DNA of 64,000 bases from Nostoc carneum NIES-2107 (GTDB lineage Bacteria; Cyanobacteriota; Cyanobacteriia; Cyanobacteriales; Nostocaceae). A program made the position numbers and the translations under genes. The notes beneath the pieces were generated by a model. That model ran no database searches, was not told where the DNA came from, and was given only the letters and a program-made list of their open reading frames with translations. Below, piece by piece: positions 9,694 to 18,220 of this stretch. The stretch covers positions 310,001-374,000 of the forward strand of contig AP018181.1 in NCBI GenBank assembly GCA_002368155.1. Reading direction: 5' to 3'. Numbering within the stretch: the stretch's first letter is position 1; each line of letters begins with the position of its first letter.

Positions 9694-12600
9694 TTATTTG
9701 GAAGTCCCTAAAGGTAATTTCACAATAAAAGTTGCACCCTGTCCCACACCTGGGCTTTGGGCGTGAATAGTTCCGCCGTGGAGTTCTACTAAGCTACGAG
9801 CGATCGCTAATCCTAAACCTAGTCCTTTCTTTACACCGTCTGCTTGCCGGAAAGTATCAAAGATATACGGTAAAAAATCGCTATCTATACCGCAGCCAGT
9901 ATCGCTGACTATAATATCGGCTTGATTTTCATCAGTTTGTAGACTAACTGCAATTCTGCCTCCTGTGGGTGTAAATTTAACAGCATTGGTCAGTAAATTT
10001 AAGATGATTTGTTGTAATCTTTCTGGGTCGCCTTGTACTATCGTTGGTGCTGCAGCTAGCTGGCAATCTAAGTGAATGTCTTTAGTTTCACATTGGCGGA
10101 CTGTGGCGATCGCCTGATCAATTACCCCTTGCAGTGCGACAGGCTCTAAATTCAGGTGAATTTTACCCGCAGTAATCCGCGAAATATCCAGCAAATCTTG
10201 CACTAATTTAGCTTGCAGAGTGGCATTGCGTTCGATACTTTCCAGCGCTTTCCAGAGCATAGCTGAACTTGGCGGGCTGCTACGCAGTAAGCGCGTCCAA
10301 CCGAGAATGGCGACTAGGGGGGTATTTAGTTCGTGAGAAACTGTTGATAGTATCTCATCCTTGCGGCGGTTAATTGTTCTTTCAGAGCGCAGTGCTTCTG
10401 AGCGCAGCTGTGCCATTTGCAGATAAGCATTAACGCGGGTAACCAGTTCGGTGGCAGAAAAAGGTTTAATTAGATAATCATCAGCCCCAGCTTGTAGCCC
10501 TTCAATTACCGATTCTTCGCCAGCGCGGGCAGAAAGCAGAATAATCGGTACTTCCTTGGTTCGTGCATCAGCCCGCAAAGCTTGCAATAACTCAAAGCCG
10601 TCTAATCCTGGCATCATCACATCACTGAGAACCAAATCCGGCACTCTCTGATTCACCGCTGCGATCGCCGCCGCCCCATCAGCTACCGCTTCCACCTCAA
10701 CATATTCGCTTAATATACTTGTGAGGTAATCGCGCATATCGGCGTTGTCATCGACGATGAGGACATGGGGTACTGGGGATTGGGGATTGGGGATTGGGGA
10801 TTGGGGATTGCTGATTCTCCTTGTCCCCTTGTCCCCTTGTCCCCTTGTCCCTAGTCCCCAGTCTCTAGTCCCTTCTTCCCCTATCCACCGTTCTGCCTCT
10901 TGCACATAAGGGGCTGCACCGAGTGCAGTTGATGCTAGGGTGCGTGTGGCTTGGATGCGGTCAGTTTGTAGGTGGGCTGTGCCTAGGGGAATGGTGACGG
11001 TGAAGCAGCTACCCACTCCAAGGCTGCTAGTTACTTCTACAGTGCCACCATGCAGTTTAATTAATTCTTGCACCAAAGCAAGACCAATCCCCGAACCTTC
11101 GTGAGTCCGGGCCTGTACGCCACGTATTTGGTAAAATCGCTCAAATAGACGGGGCAGTTCTTCAGGTGCAATGCCGGTGCCTGTATCTTTTACTTGTAGC
11201 TTTACATATTCATCAACAAGATGCAGCCTGACAGCGATTTCGCCTTCTAAAGTAAACTTAAAGGCGTTGGATAGCAAATTTAGCACAATTTTCTCCCACA
11301 TTTCCCGGTCTACGTATACAGGCTCGCTGATTGCTGGGCAATCGACAATTAGCCGTAGCCCAGCCCGTTCTATAGCGGAACGAAATACACTGGCTAACTC
11401 AGTGGTGAACCTTGCCAAGTCTGTTGGTTCATAGACGGCTTCCATGCGTCCGGCTTCGATGCGGGAGAAGTCAAGCAAGGTATTAACCAGTTTCAGCAGC
11501 CTCACGGCGTTTCGCTGGGCAAGTTCTAGGCGATCGCGTTGTGCTAGAGGTAGGGGATTGGCAGAATCGCTCAAGGCATCTTGCAAAGAAGCCAGTAGCA
11601 GCGTCAACGGTGTGCGGAATTCGTGGCTAATGTTGCTAAAGAAGAGAGTTTTAGCGCGATCGAGTTCTGCCAGTGTTTCGGCGCGTTGGCGTTCTTGTTC
11701 ACGGGCAGATTGCTCTCGAAATAGCTGAATTTCAGATTCACGCAAATTTGCTTCGGCGCGGGCACGTTCCACAGATGCCCAAGTGCGATCGGCAGTTTCT
11801 ATTGCTAGTTCTACTTCCAGATCAGTCCAGTCTCTAGGCGTGCTTTGAACTAGACTAAGCACGCCGACCGGCTTGCCGTTTTTAATGACGGGTACATTGA
11901 TATAGGAAATCACCTGTAACTGGATGCAAAGCTGCCTGAGATCGTCGTCCACCGTATCGGTTGTATGCACATCCTGAACCACAAAAGGATGACCTGCTTC
12001 TATCACCGCTTGCAAGATGGCAAAGCGCGAGAGCGGATACACTCCCGCAACGGTCGGCAAATCTTCACGGACAGCGTCACGCCGAATGATGGCATTGCCA
12101 TCCTCAATTTCGCAGTAGTAGCACCTGTCCGCGCCAAAGTAATTCATGGCAGTTCTGGTGACCGTTTGCTGAATGTCAACCGGATCGACAACTGGTCGCA
12201 GCGCATCGCTGAGTTTCAGCAAGAATGTCTGCTGCTCTTGGCTCTTGTGCAAGGACTCCTCGGCAAGCTTGCGCTCAGTAATGTCATAGGAAACAACAAC
12301 TACTGCATAAACTTCGCCGTCGGCAGAACGCAGTGGTGTTCCGCGGGAGATGAATGAGCGATCATGTGCCTCATGCTCTTGTTCAAACGGTTCACCAGCC
12401 AGCGCTCTACGGTAATTCACCTCATAATTTGCTGCTAATTCGGGACTCAGCACCTCGAAAATAGTTTTGCCAACAAAATCTGCGCTTGTAAATCCGGCGC
12501 TATGAAGTGCTTCGCCTTCGGCAAGTAGATAGTGCAGATTGCGGTCAACGACAAATACAGCCCCACCTGGTAGATTTTCCATCATCGCGCGGAAGTATGC

Positions 12601-13257
12601 TTCCGACTCCCGCGCCAACTCCTCGGCTCGTTGACGTTCCGCCGCCTCTACTTCTAGTTGGGCATTCTTCGCTAGCAATTCTTGGGTTTGTCGCTGATTC
12701 AGTAACAATGCCGCAGCAGCCAAGTCTGCCAAACTTGTCATTATCCGCACATCTTCACTATCAAAATGCCGCTGTTCATCATGGGATAAAATCCAGATAG
12801 TACCAAGAGCCTGGTTATCTGCAATTAGCGGTAACACTAACCCTTCTACAATGGGAGTGTTTGCTGCCTGTAAATCAGTAAAATACCGTTCTGGATAAGC
12901 ATAAAGTTGCGGAGTACCCCGATCCAAGCAGACACCACAGGGGCTAAAATTACGGGGTATAGTGCCGCTTACGTACTGTGTTAAGGCTCCTGCCAACACA
13001 TTCCAGCGAAAGATTTCTTCGCCATTTGATGTCATCTCTAGTAAACTCACCCCTGCTGTTCCCGCACTGCACAAATTAAGCGCTATGTCAACTAAATGCT
13101 GAAGCATAGTTTGGGGCTGATTTACCAACTGCCGCGCCAAAGCCTGCAACGCCCGATTTTCTGCGAGTAAGTTTGCCTCACGGGGATTGCGCCGAGACAA
13201 CTCCTCGGTAATGAGAATATATTCCAGTGTTACGGTTTCTCTTTGAGGTCGTTGCAT
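9694..13257 (-). CDS. Double-module hybrid kinase: GAF-PAS-GAF-HisKA-HATPase-REC-HisKA-HATPase
   Basis: The protein has 1187 residues, with no membrane segment. Order: GAF ~50-190, PAS ~222-335 (AVFVVDRNLHYLLAEGE), GAF ~345-500, first HisKA (NISHEFRTPLT, His545) and HATPase ~645-760, a low-complexity linker ~793-831, REC (VLIVDDNADMRD, Asp879 in LSDVMMPGLDG), then a second HisKA (TVSHELNTPLV, His975) and HATPase ~1075-1185 (LLTNAVKF, DTGCGI, GLGLGLAI). A receiver between two complete kinase modules suggests an internal relay (inference). The linker is encoded by an STRR heptamer tract (10767-10880) inserted in frame. ATG 13257 is the first in-frame start. It has the same layout as its upstream neighbour at 13619-16639, so the pair looks like an old tandem duplication. 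Confidence 0.88.
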   Translation of the reverse strand: MQRPQRETVTLEYILITEELSRRNPREANLLAENRALQALARQLVNQPQTMLQHLVDIALNLCSAGTAGVSLLEMTSNGEEIFRWNVLAGALTQYVSGTIPRNFSPCGVCLDRGTPQLYAYPERYFTDLQAANTPIVEGLVLPLIADNQALGTIWILSHDEQRHFDSEDVRIMTSLADLAAAALLLNQRQTQELLAKNAQLEVEAAERQRAEELARESEAYFRAMMENLPGGAVFVVDRNLHYLLAEGEALHSAGFTSADFVGKTIFEVLSPELAANYEVNYRRALAGEPFEQEHEAHDRSFISRGTPLRSADGEVYAVVVVSYDITERKLAEESLHKSQEQQTFLLKLSDALRPVVDPVDIQQTVTRTAMNYFGADRCYYCEIEDGNAIIRRDAVREDLPTVAGVYPLSRFAILQAVIEAGHPFVVQDVHTTDTVDDDLRQLCIQLQVISYINVPVIKNGKPVGVLSLVQSTPRDWTDLEVELAIETADRTWASVERARAEANLRESEIQLFREQSAREQERQRAETLAELDRAKTLFFSNISHEFRTPLTLLLASLQDALSDSANPLPLAQRDRLELAQRNAVRLLKLVNTLLDFSRIEAGRMEAVYEPTDLARFTTELASVFRSAIERAGLRLIVDCPAISEPVYVDREMWEKIVLNLLSNAFKFTLEGEIAVRLHLVDEYVKLQVKDTGTGIAPEELPRLFERFYQIRGVQARTHEGSGIGLALVQELIKLHGGTVEVTSSLGVGSCFTVTIPLGTAHLQTDRIQATRTLASTALGAAPYVQEAERWIGEEGTRDWGLGTRGQGDKGTRRISNPQSPIPNPQSPVPHVLIVDDNADMRDYLTSILSEYVEVEAVADGAAAIAAVNQRVPDLVLSDVMMPGLDGFELLQALRADARTKEVPIILLSARAGEESVIEGLQAGADDYLIKPFSATELVTRVNAYLQMAQLRSEALRSERTINRRKDEILSTVSHELNTPLVAILGWTRLLRSSPPSSAMLWKALESIERNATLQAKLVQDLLDISRITAGKIHLNLEPVALQGVIDQAIATVRQCETKDIHLDCQLAAAPTIVQGDPERLQQIILNLLTNAVKFTPTGGRIAVSLQTDENQADIIVSDTGCGIDSDFLPYIFDTFRQADGVKKGLGLGLAIARSLVELHGGTIHAQSPGVGQGATFIVKLPLGTSK
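10767..10880 (-). repeat. STRR heptamer tract inside a kinase gene, in frame
   Basis: Tandem GGGGATT/GGGTACT and CCTTGTCC units, like those between genes elsewhere in the window, are translated here as GTRDWGLGTRGQGDKG... then NPQSPIPNPQSP, between HATPase and REC. The reading frame is kept through the tract. Confidence 0.85.
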
Positions 13258-13618
13258 AGGATGCTTTAGCTCCAGCAGTTCACCAGCAACATGGCTGTTA
13301 ATTGCAATTTTACTTACTAATTAAGTGGCTTGCTTCTGACTGGGGGGCGAGTATTTAATACCAATTCTCCAAAATATCGCTACACATAGGCAGCAGGGGG
13401 GCAGGGGGCAGGGAGCAGGGGGAGAATTATCTGTAGCCTGAATTTAAAGAAATGGTATAACTTATAGGTTCGGTGGTTAACAAGACTATGATTTTCGGTT
13501 AATCGGAGATATTTGAACCGCCGATTAGCTTATACTTCTTGCGGTGGGGAACGGAAAGCTCGCTACGGGTGTACCTCACTCAAATGAAATGCGCTGTATC
13601 TTTTGCCATATTGCCCTG
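13258..13618. other. Gap between the two double-module kinases, with a small inverted-end element
   Basis: No gene is seen in these 361 bases. At 13358-13458 there is a 101-bp segment with TACCA-type inverted ends enclosing a G-rich GGGGGCAGGG tract. The rest is unassigned sequence, including the leader of the downstream kinase. No clear promoter is recognised. Confidence 0.5.
13358..13458. repeat. Small element with ATACCA inverted ends
   Basis: The left end is ATACCAATTCTCCAAAATAT. The right end, read on the other strand, is ATACCATTTCTTTAAATTCA. The interior is a GGGGGCAGGGGGCAGGGAGC run. It resembles the termini of family A but lacks its central hairpin, so it may be a different small non-autonomous element. 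Confidence 0.5.
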
Positions 13619-16600
13619 TTAAATTAATGGCAGCTTGACGGTAAACGTTGCGCCTCGCCCAATACCTGCACTTGCTGCCTCAATTGTACCGCCATGTAGT
13701 TCTACGAGTTGACGTGCGATCGCCAATCCCAACCCCAAACCCCCAGGTGTGTGCCGACTGGGAACCTCTGCTTGGGTAAAGCGATCAAAGACATGGGGGA
13801 GAAAATCTGCACTCATCCCAATACCATTGTCCCTCACCTGAATAATTGCCCAAGAGTCAACAGCATTAAGCCGAACTTCGATACTTCCACCTTTAGGCGT
13901 AAATTTAATGGCATTATGCAGTAATTTTGAGAAAACTTGCTGCAAACGAATTAAATCACCGCAAACGTAAATATCTTCTTGTAGAGACGCGATTAATCGC
14001 GTCTCTAATCGAGCATCGCTTAACATTGTCTGCATTACTTCCGCAAGAGTAGAGGTGAGATTGACTGGCTGGCGAGCCAAGTGAATTTTACCGGAGAGAA
14101 TAGTTGAGATATCCAGCAGATCCTCAATCAGCTTTGCCTGGTTGTTAGCATTACGCTCGATGGTATCTAAAGCGCGTAAAGTAGTAGCCTGCTCTAGCTG
14201 ATTTGAACGTAGTAAGCGAGTCCAACCCAGGATAGCAACTAAGGGTGTGTGCAGTTCGTGGGTAACGGTGGCTAAAAACTCATCTTTGAGGCGATTGGTA
14301 GATAATTCTTGTCGCAGATGTGCCATTTGTAAGTGAGAATCTACGCGCGCAACTAATTCCTGAGCAGAAAATGGCTTAATTAGATAATCGTCAGCACTAG
14401 CTTGCAAACCTTCAATTGCTGCTTCTTCTCCTGCACGAGCCGACAGCAGAATAATGGGTAAGCCTTTTGTCTTGGGATTGGTACGCAATGAACTCAGCAA
14501 TTGAAAACCGTCCATCTCTGGCATCATTACATCAGTCAGTACCAAATCTGGCAGTTGCAATGAGATAGCAGCTAGTGCTTCTGCTCCATTAGCAACAGCT
14601 TGTATCTGCCAGTGTTGCTGTAGTAGACGTTTGAGATAGTCGCGCATATCAGCGTTATCATCGACAAGGAGAATACGGGGGATTGGGGATTGGTGATTGG
14701 GTACTGGGGATTGGGCATTGAAGAAGTTTCTCTCCCCTGCTCCCTGCTCCCTGCTCCCTTGCTTTTCCCCAGTCCCTAGTCCCCAGTCCCTAGTCCCTTC
14801 CTCTAGCAGCCATTGCTGTGCTTCTTGAATGTAGGGAGTAGCATCAAGTGATGTTGATGGCAGTTTCCTTTCGGTACTAATTTGCTCAGATGGCAAGTGT
14901 GATGAGCCTGTGGGTAAGGTTACTGTAAATGTCGTTCCCTTACCAAAGACACTCTCCACCTTTACAGTGCCACCATGTAAGTGAACGAGTTCTTGCACCA
15001 AAGCTAAACCAATTCCCGATCCTTCGTGACTCCTGGCTTGCACCCCGCGTATACGGTGAAAGCGTTCAAAAATTTTGGGTAACTCTTCGCTGTTAATGCC
15101 TGTGCCTGTATCCCGTACTTTTAGCTCTACTTTGTCAGCAATTGGGTGTAATGAAACGGCAATTTCTCCAGTAAAGGTGAATTTAAAGGCATTGGAGATT
15201 AAGTTAAGCACTATTTTCTCCCACATTTCCCGGTCTACATACACAAGTTCGCTCAGGGGTGGGCAATCTACTATTAATTGCATTCCTGCTGTTTCAATCG
15301 CTGAACGGAAAACTGAGGCTAACTCGGCTGTAAATTGGGCTAAATTAGTAGGCTCATACATTGCCTGTATTCTACCGGCTTCAATTCGGGAGAAGTCAAG
15401 TAGAGTATTAACTAGTTTGTGCAATCTCATGGCGTTTCGCTGCACAATCGCCAGTTGTTCGCGCTGTTCCGGTTGGAGTGAACTCTGTGTTTGGGCGATT
15501 ACTTGCTCAAGTGGATTGAGCATCAACGTTAGCGGCGTGCGAAATTCATGGCTGATGTTGTTAAAGAAAGCTGTTTTAGCACGATCTAATTCTGCTAATG
15601 CTTCGGCTCGCTGACGTTCTTGCTCATAACTCTGAGCAGTAGCAATGGAACTGTCAACCTGCTGGGCAACCAATTCTAGGAATGTGCGATATTCAGAATC
15701 AAACTTCAGTCGGGGGCTAATTCCTGCAACCAGCAGACATTTAACTCTTTGTTTGTTACTTCCCAAGATAGGTAGAATGTACGCAGAATGAGGACTTTCT
15801 GGCCACGGCCCAACCGATAGCGCCCCGAAGCGATCGCCCACATCTGTAACAAGCTGTGGCTCGTGACTTTGTAGCACCTCAGCACAGCGCCAGCCAAGAA
15901 TATTCTCTTGCTCGGTGAGATTTATGGTTTTGGGTACGATACTATCAGCCGGAAGTTTGGTTGAGGCAACTAATTCTGCTTGAGAGCCTTGCTGATCAAC
16001 CCAATAGAACAGGGCAAAGGGAATATCGTAAGGGTTGAGCGTATCAGCGGCAGCAAGACAGGCTGATAGGGTTGTTTTTGCCCCACTTCCAGCCGTGGCT
16101 AACTGTCGCAGCATCGTCAAGCGCCGTCGGTTCAGTACTTGCTCGGTGGTTTCATTGGTTGCAGTACAAATTAACCCTCTGAACGTGCCTGTCTCATCCC
16201 GAATCTGGCTATAGCAGAACGTGAAATAAGTCTCCTCCAAATAGCCAGAGCGGAAGAGTTGATAAGGGAAATCTTCCGCATAGAAAGCCTCACCCGTATC
16301 TCTGATTCCACTAAACATCGGGTTCAGTTGGTCATCCCAAATTTCTGCCCAAATCTCGCGTATGGGTTGTGCCAGTGCTTTTGGGTGATTTGCTCCATAC
16401 ATCGGAATGAAGCCATCGTTATAAAGCTGGAGGTAGTCATCCCCCCAAAGAATGGTCTGGGGAAAGCGAGACACGAGAATGGTGCTGACTAGCGATCGCA
16501 GCGTTGGCGGCCAGTTCTCCACGGGGCCTAAGGGTGTGCTCGACCAGTCGTGCGATCGCATCAACTCACCCATCTCGCCACCACCTGCAAACACATCCAA

Positions 16601-16639
16601 GGCGGAAGCGACTTTCTTGCTTTCGCTTAAGCTGTCCAT
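13619..16639 (-). CDS. Double-module hybrid kinase: PAS-GAF-HisKA-HATPase-REC-HisKA-HATPase
   Basis: The protein has 1006 residues and is cytoplasmic. Order: PAS-like domain ~30-170 (SRFPQTILWGDDYLQLYNDGF), GAF ~185-335, first HisKA (NISHEFRTPLT, His364) with HATPase ~465-575 (NLISNAFKF, DTGTGI, GSGIGLAL), an STRR-encoded linker ~614-655, REC (LLVDDNADMRD, Asp703 in LTDVMMPEMDG), second HisKA (TVTHELHTPLV, His794) and HATPase ~895-1005 (LLHNAIKF, DNGIGM, GLGLGLAI). The start is ATG 16639. It shares order and many stretches (VNTLLDFSRIEAGR, LLSARAGEE) with the kinase 361 bases downstream. Residues ~879-886 (RLETRLIA) are encoded by a copy of the GACGCGATTAATCGCGTC palindrome, another in-frame repeat. 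No output domain is present. Confidence 0.88.
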   Translation of the reverse strand: MDSLSESKKVASALDVFAGGGEMGELMRSHDWSSTPLGPVENWPPTLRSLVSTILVSRFPQTILWGDDYLQLYNDGFIPMYGANHPKALAQPIREIWAEIWDDQLNPMFSGIRDTGEAFYAEDFPYQLFRSGYLEETYFTFCYSQIRDETGTFRGLICTATNETTEQVLNRRRLTMLRQLATAGSGAKTTLSACLAAADTLNPYDIPFALFYWVDQQGSQAELVASTKLPADSIVPKTINLTEQENILGWRCAEVLQSHEPQLVTDVGDRFGALSVGPWPESPHSAYILPILGSNKQRVKCLLVAGISPRLKFDSEYRTFLELVAQQVDSSIATAQSYEQERQRAEALAELDRAKTAFFNNISHEFRTPLTLMLNPLEQVIAQTQSSLQPEQREQLAIVQRNAMRLHKLVNTLLDFSRIEAGRIQAMYEPTNLAQFTAELASVFRSAIETAGMQLIVDCPPLSELVYVDREMWEKIVLNLISNAFKFTFTGEIAVSLHPIADKVELKVRDTGTGINSEELPKIFERFHRIRGVQARSHEGSGIGLALVQELVHLHGGTVKVESVFGKGTTFTVTLPTGSSHLPSEQISTERKLPSTSLDATPYIQEAQQWLLEEGTRDWGLGTGEKQGSREQGAGERNFFNAQSPVPNHQSPIPRILLVDDNADMRDYLKRLLQQHWQIQAVANGAEALAAISLQLPDLVLTDVMMPEMDGFQLLSSLRTNPKTKGLPIILLSARAGEEAAIEGLQASADDYLIKPFSAQELVARVDSHLQMAHLRQELSTNRLKDEFLATVTHELHTPLVAILGWTRLLRSNQLEQATTLRALDTIERNANNQAKLIEDLLDISTILSGKIHLARQPVNLTSTLAEVMQTMLSDARLETRLIASLQEDIYVCGDLIRLQQVFSKLLHNAIKFTPKGGSIEVRLNAVDSWAIIQVRDNGIGMSADFLPHVFDRFTQAEVPSRHTPGGLGLGLAIARQLVELHGGTIEAASAGIGRGATFTVKLPLI
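13983..14006. repeat. GACGCGATTAATCGCGTC palindrome inside coding sequence
   Basis: This is a perfect 24-base palindrome with core GACGCGATTAATCGCGTC. It is translated in frame within the second kinase module of the 1006-residue protein, just before the HATPase N box. The same core occurs between genes at 16771, 28191 and 45708. Confidence 0.85.
14677..14801 (-). repeat. STRR heptamer tract inside the second double-module kinase
   Basis: GGGGATTGGGGATTGG and CCCCAGTCCCTAGTCCCCAG units flank a CCCTGCTCCCTGCTCCC run. They are translated as EGTRDWGLGTGEKQGS...NAQSPVPNHQSP between HATPase and REC, the same junction as in the neighbouring kinase. The sequence differs from the neighbour's tract in length and units. 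Confidence 0.85.
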
Positions 16640-16770
16640 TTTTCCAAAGCAAAGATATCTATCTACTAATGACCGTAATTCTTCAGCTTAGAAAATTGTA
16701 GACTTTTTGATAGTTGATTGTTGATGGCTGACTGTTGACTGGAAATGAAATAATTCCCCCTCTGCTCGTA

Positions 16771-16788
16771 GACGCGATTAATCGCGTC
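16771..16788. repeat. GACGCGATTAATCGCGTC palindrome, intergenic copy
   Basis: This perfect 18-base palindrome lies in the 162-base gap between the PAS-REC gene and the double-module kinase, and is preceded by a TGATTGTTGATGGCTGACTG stretch. It may act as a transcription-stopping hairpin between the two genes (inference). Confidence 0.7.
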
Positions 16789-16801
16789 TCTACCCCCTGC
16801 C

Positions 16802-17830
16802 TCATTCACTCCGCCCAGCCAACTGTGCAATCATGGCAATTAACTCTGTTGGTGTAGCTAGTTTATGTAAATGCGATTGGAAACCTGCGCTTATTGCTTT
16901 GGATCGGTCTTCTGCAAGATAAGCCGTCAACGCCGCAGTCGGAATTTGCCAGCCTTTCTCGGCTTCTAGTGCCTTGATTTTGCGAATTAAAGCATAGCCA
17001 TCTTCATCGGGCATTCTGATATCACTAATGATCACATCGGGGCGCGATCGCTCTAATTCTTGCAAAGCTGCTGCGACTGTGGCAACTGTTGTGACTTCCA
17101 CCCCATGTTGCATGAGTACTGCGGCAATCAAATCGCGGGTATCAACTTCATCATCTACAAACAGTACCCGTAAACCATCCAGCCCATTTGGTCTAGCAAT
17201 AGGTGCGCTCAAGTTTGGCACCTGCTGTAGCGGAGCTAATTTCTTGTACTTGCTGATATCATACAGACTGATCTGTAATGCACCCAATGCGCCAGAAGTT
17301 TCTCGCCCAGGTTTCACCAACAGTAAAGCATCAAAAGCTGTGCCACCACGGGGTGTGATAGTTACTTCCAACTCTTGCACAGACTCAGCATTGAGCGATT
17401 CCTTAAGTTTGGCAACAAATAATGAGTGTTCTGGTTGCGGTACAAAATTGATTAATGATTGACCAATTAGCAAACTAGGTAATAAATTCAATACTGCAGC
17501 AGCAGCATAGTTGAGTTCGAGAATTATCCCTTGTGCATTTGTTACCAAATAAGCATTAGGGGCAAACTTGAACAAATCATGATAAACCTGACGTTCTGCT
17601 ATTATCGTCTCATTTTGCTGCAGCAATTCTTCTTCCAAACCTCGGATTACTTCTAAATTAGCCTGCATTTTTTCTTGGAAGAATTTCAAATTTTCTATCG
17701 CAGCAGTTAGATTTTCCAACTCTTCAACCACTTCTAATTGCTGGCTGGGCAATTGCATTATATATATTGTTAGTGCTTGTATCCGCTGCTGAATTTGTTC
17801 AAAACTATAGTTGAGTTCTTCTTGGTTCAC
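16802..17830 (-). CDS. PAS-REC signalling protein with N-terminal coiled coil, no kinase
   Basis: The protein has 342 residues. A helical, probably coiled-coil N-terminus (~1-90) precedes a PAS domain ~93-190 (DLFKFAPNAYLVTNAQGIILELNYAA). A short linker leads to a C-terminal REC ~220-338 (LRVLFVDDEVDTRD, acceptor Asp270 in VIISDIRMPDEDG). There is no HisKA, HATPase or DNA-binding domain, so it is likely a phosphate acceptor or sink that works through protein contacts (inference). The start is GTG 17830, since no ATG occurs before the coiled coil. It lies 162 bases upstream of the double-module kinase on the same strand and may be its partner. An IS1182-type insertion ends just upstream of it. 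Confidence 0.85.
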   Translation of the reverse strand: MNQEELNYSFEQIQQRIQALTIYIMQLPSQQLEVVEELENLTAAIENLKFFQEKMQANLEVIRGLEEELLQQNETIIAERQVYHDLFKFAPNAYLVTNAQGIILELNYAAAAVLNLLPSLLIGQSLINFVPQPEHSLFVAKLKESLNAESVQELEVTITPRGGTAFDALLLVKPGRETSGALGALQISLYDISKYKKLAPLQQVPNLSAPIARPNGLDGLRVLFVDDEVDTRDLIAAVLMQHGVEVTTVATVAAALQELERSRPDVIISDIRMPDEDGYALIRKIKALEAEKGWQIPTAALTAYLAEDRSKAISAGFQSHLHKLATPTELIAMIAQLAGRSE

Positions 17831-18220
17831 AATTTGCTCACTTTTTTCCTAGTTAAGATATGTTTGATTAATAAGAGGTTAAGCTGTTACGCATTTAAAT
17901 TGTATATTTCGCGCTCAGATTGTCAAAAAGTCAAGAGTCCAGGGTCAAAGGCTAGCTTGGACTTTTGAACGCCAGTTGCTACAAGTCTCTTAACCCGCCC
18001 ATCGCACTAGAACACCGATTCAGTAATGGAGAAACGAAAGCAAATCAAGCTGATATAGAGTAAAAGGATGAAGGTAAAAATAGAGCAAAATCTTATCAGG
18101 TAATGATTGTAGCCATTAGTAATGGAATATAGAGATTTAATCAACTCTCAAGGAAAAGTGCGCTCAAGTTTCAGGTATATTCGATGTTACACAGATGCAT
18201 GAAAGACCGAGAGTATACCT
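17831..18220. other. Gap carrying the left end of the IS and its leader
   Basis: Up to 18006 this is the 5' region of the minus-strand PAS-REC gene. It includes a GTCAAGAGTCCAGGGTCAAAG tract and one copy of an 18-base repeat (17981-17998). From 18011 it is the IS leader, about 210 bases before the transposase ATG. No other gene is seen. Confidence 0.55.
17981..17998 (+). repeat. 18-bp direct repeat flanking the IS, left copy
   Basis: ACAAGTCTCTTAACCCGC occurs here and again at 19934-19951, on both sides of the IS1182-type element and in the same orientation. It is probably part of an older dispersed repeat into which, or next to which, the IS inserted. Confidence 0.7.

Noticed and set aside
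9230-9728. Several 60-90-codon open frames in the gap at 9.2-9.7 kb
   Set aside because: They translate family A repeats in different frames, have no ribosome sites and contain the same peptide in unrelated places.
11171-12800. Antisense open frames over the large kinase genes (Ser/Arg-rich)
   Set aside because: They are shadows of the GC-biased coding strand, with no family resemblance and no ribosome site.
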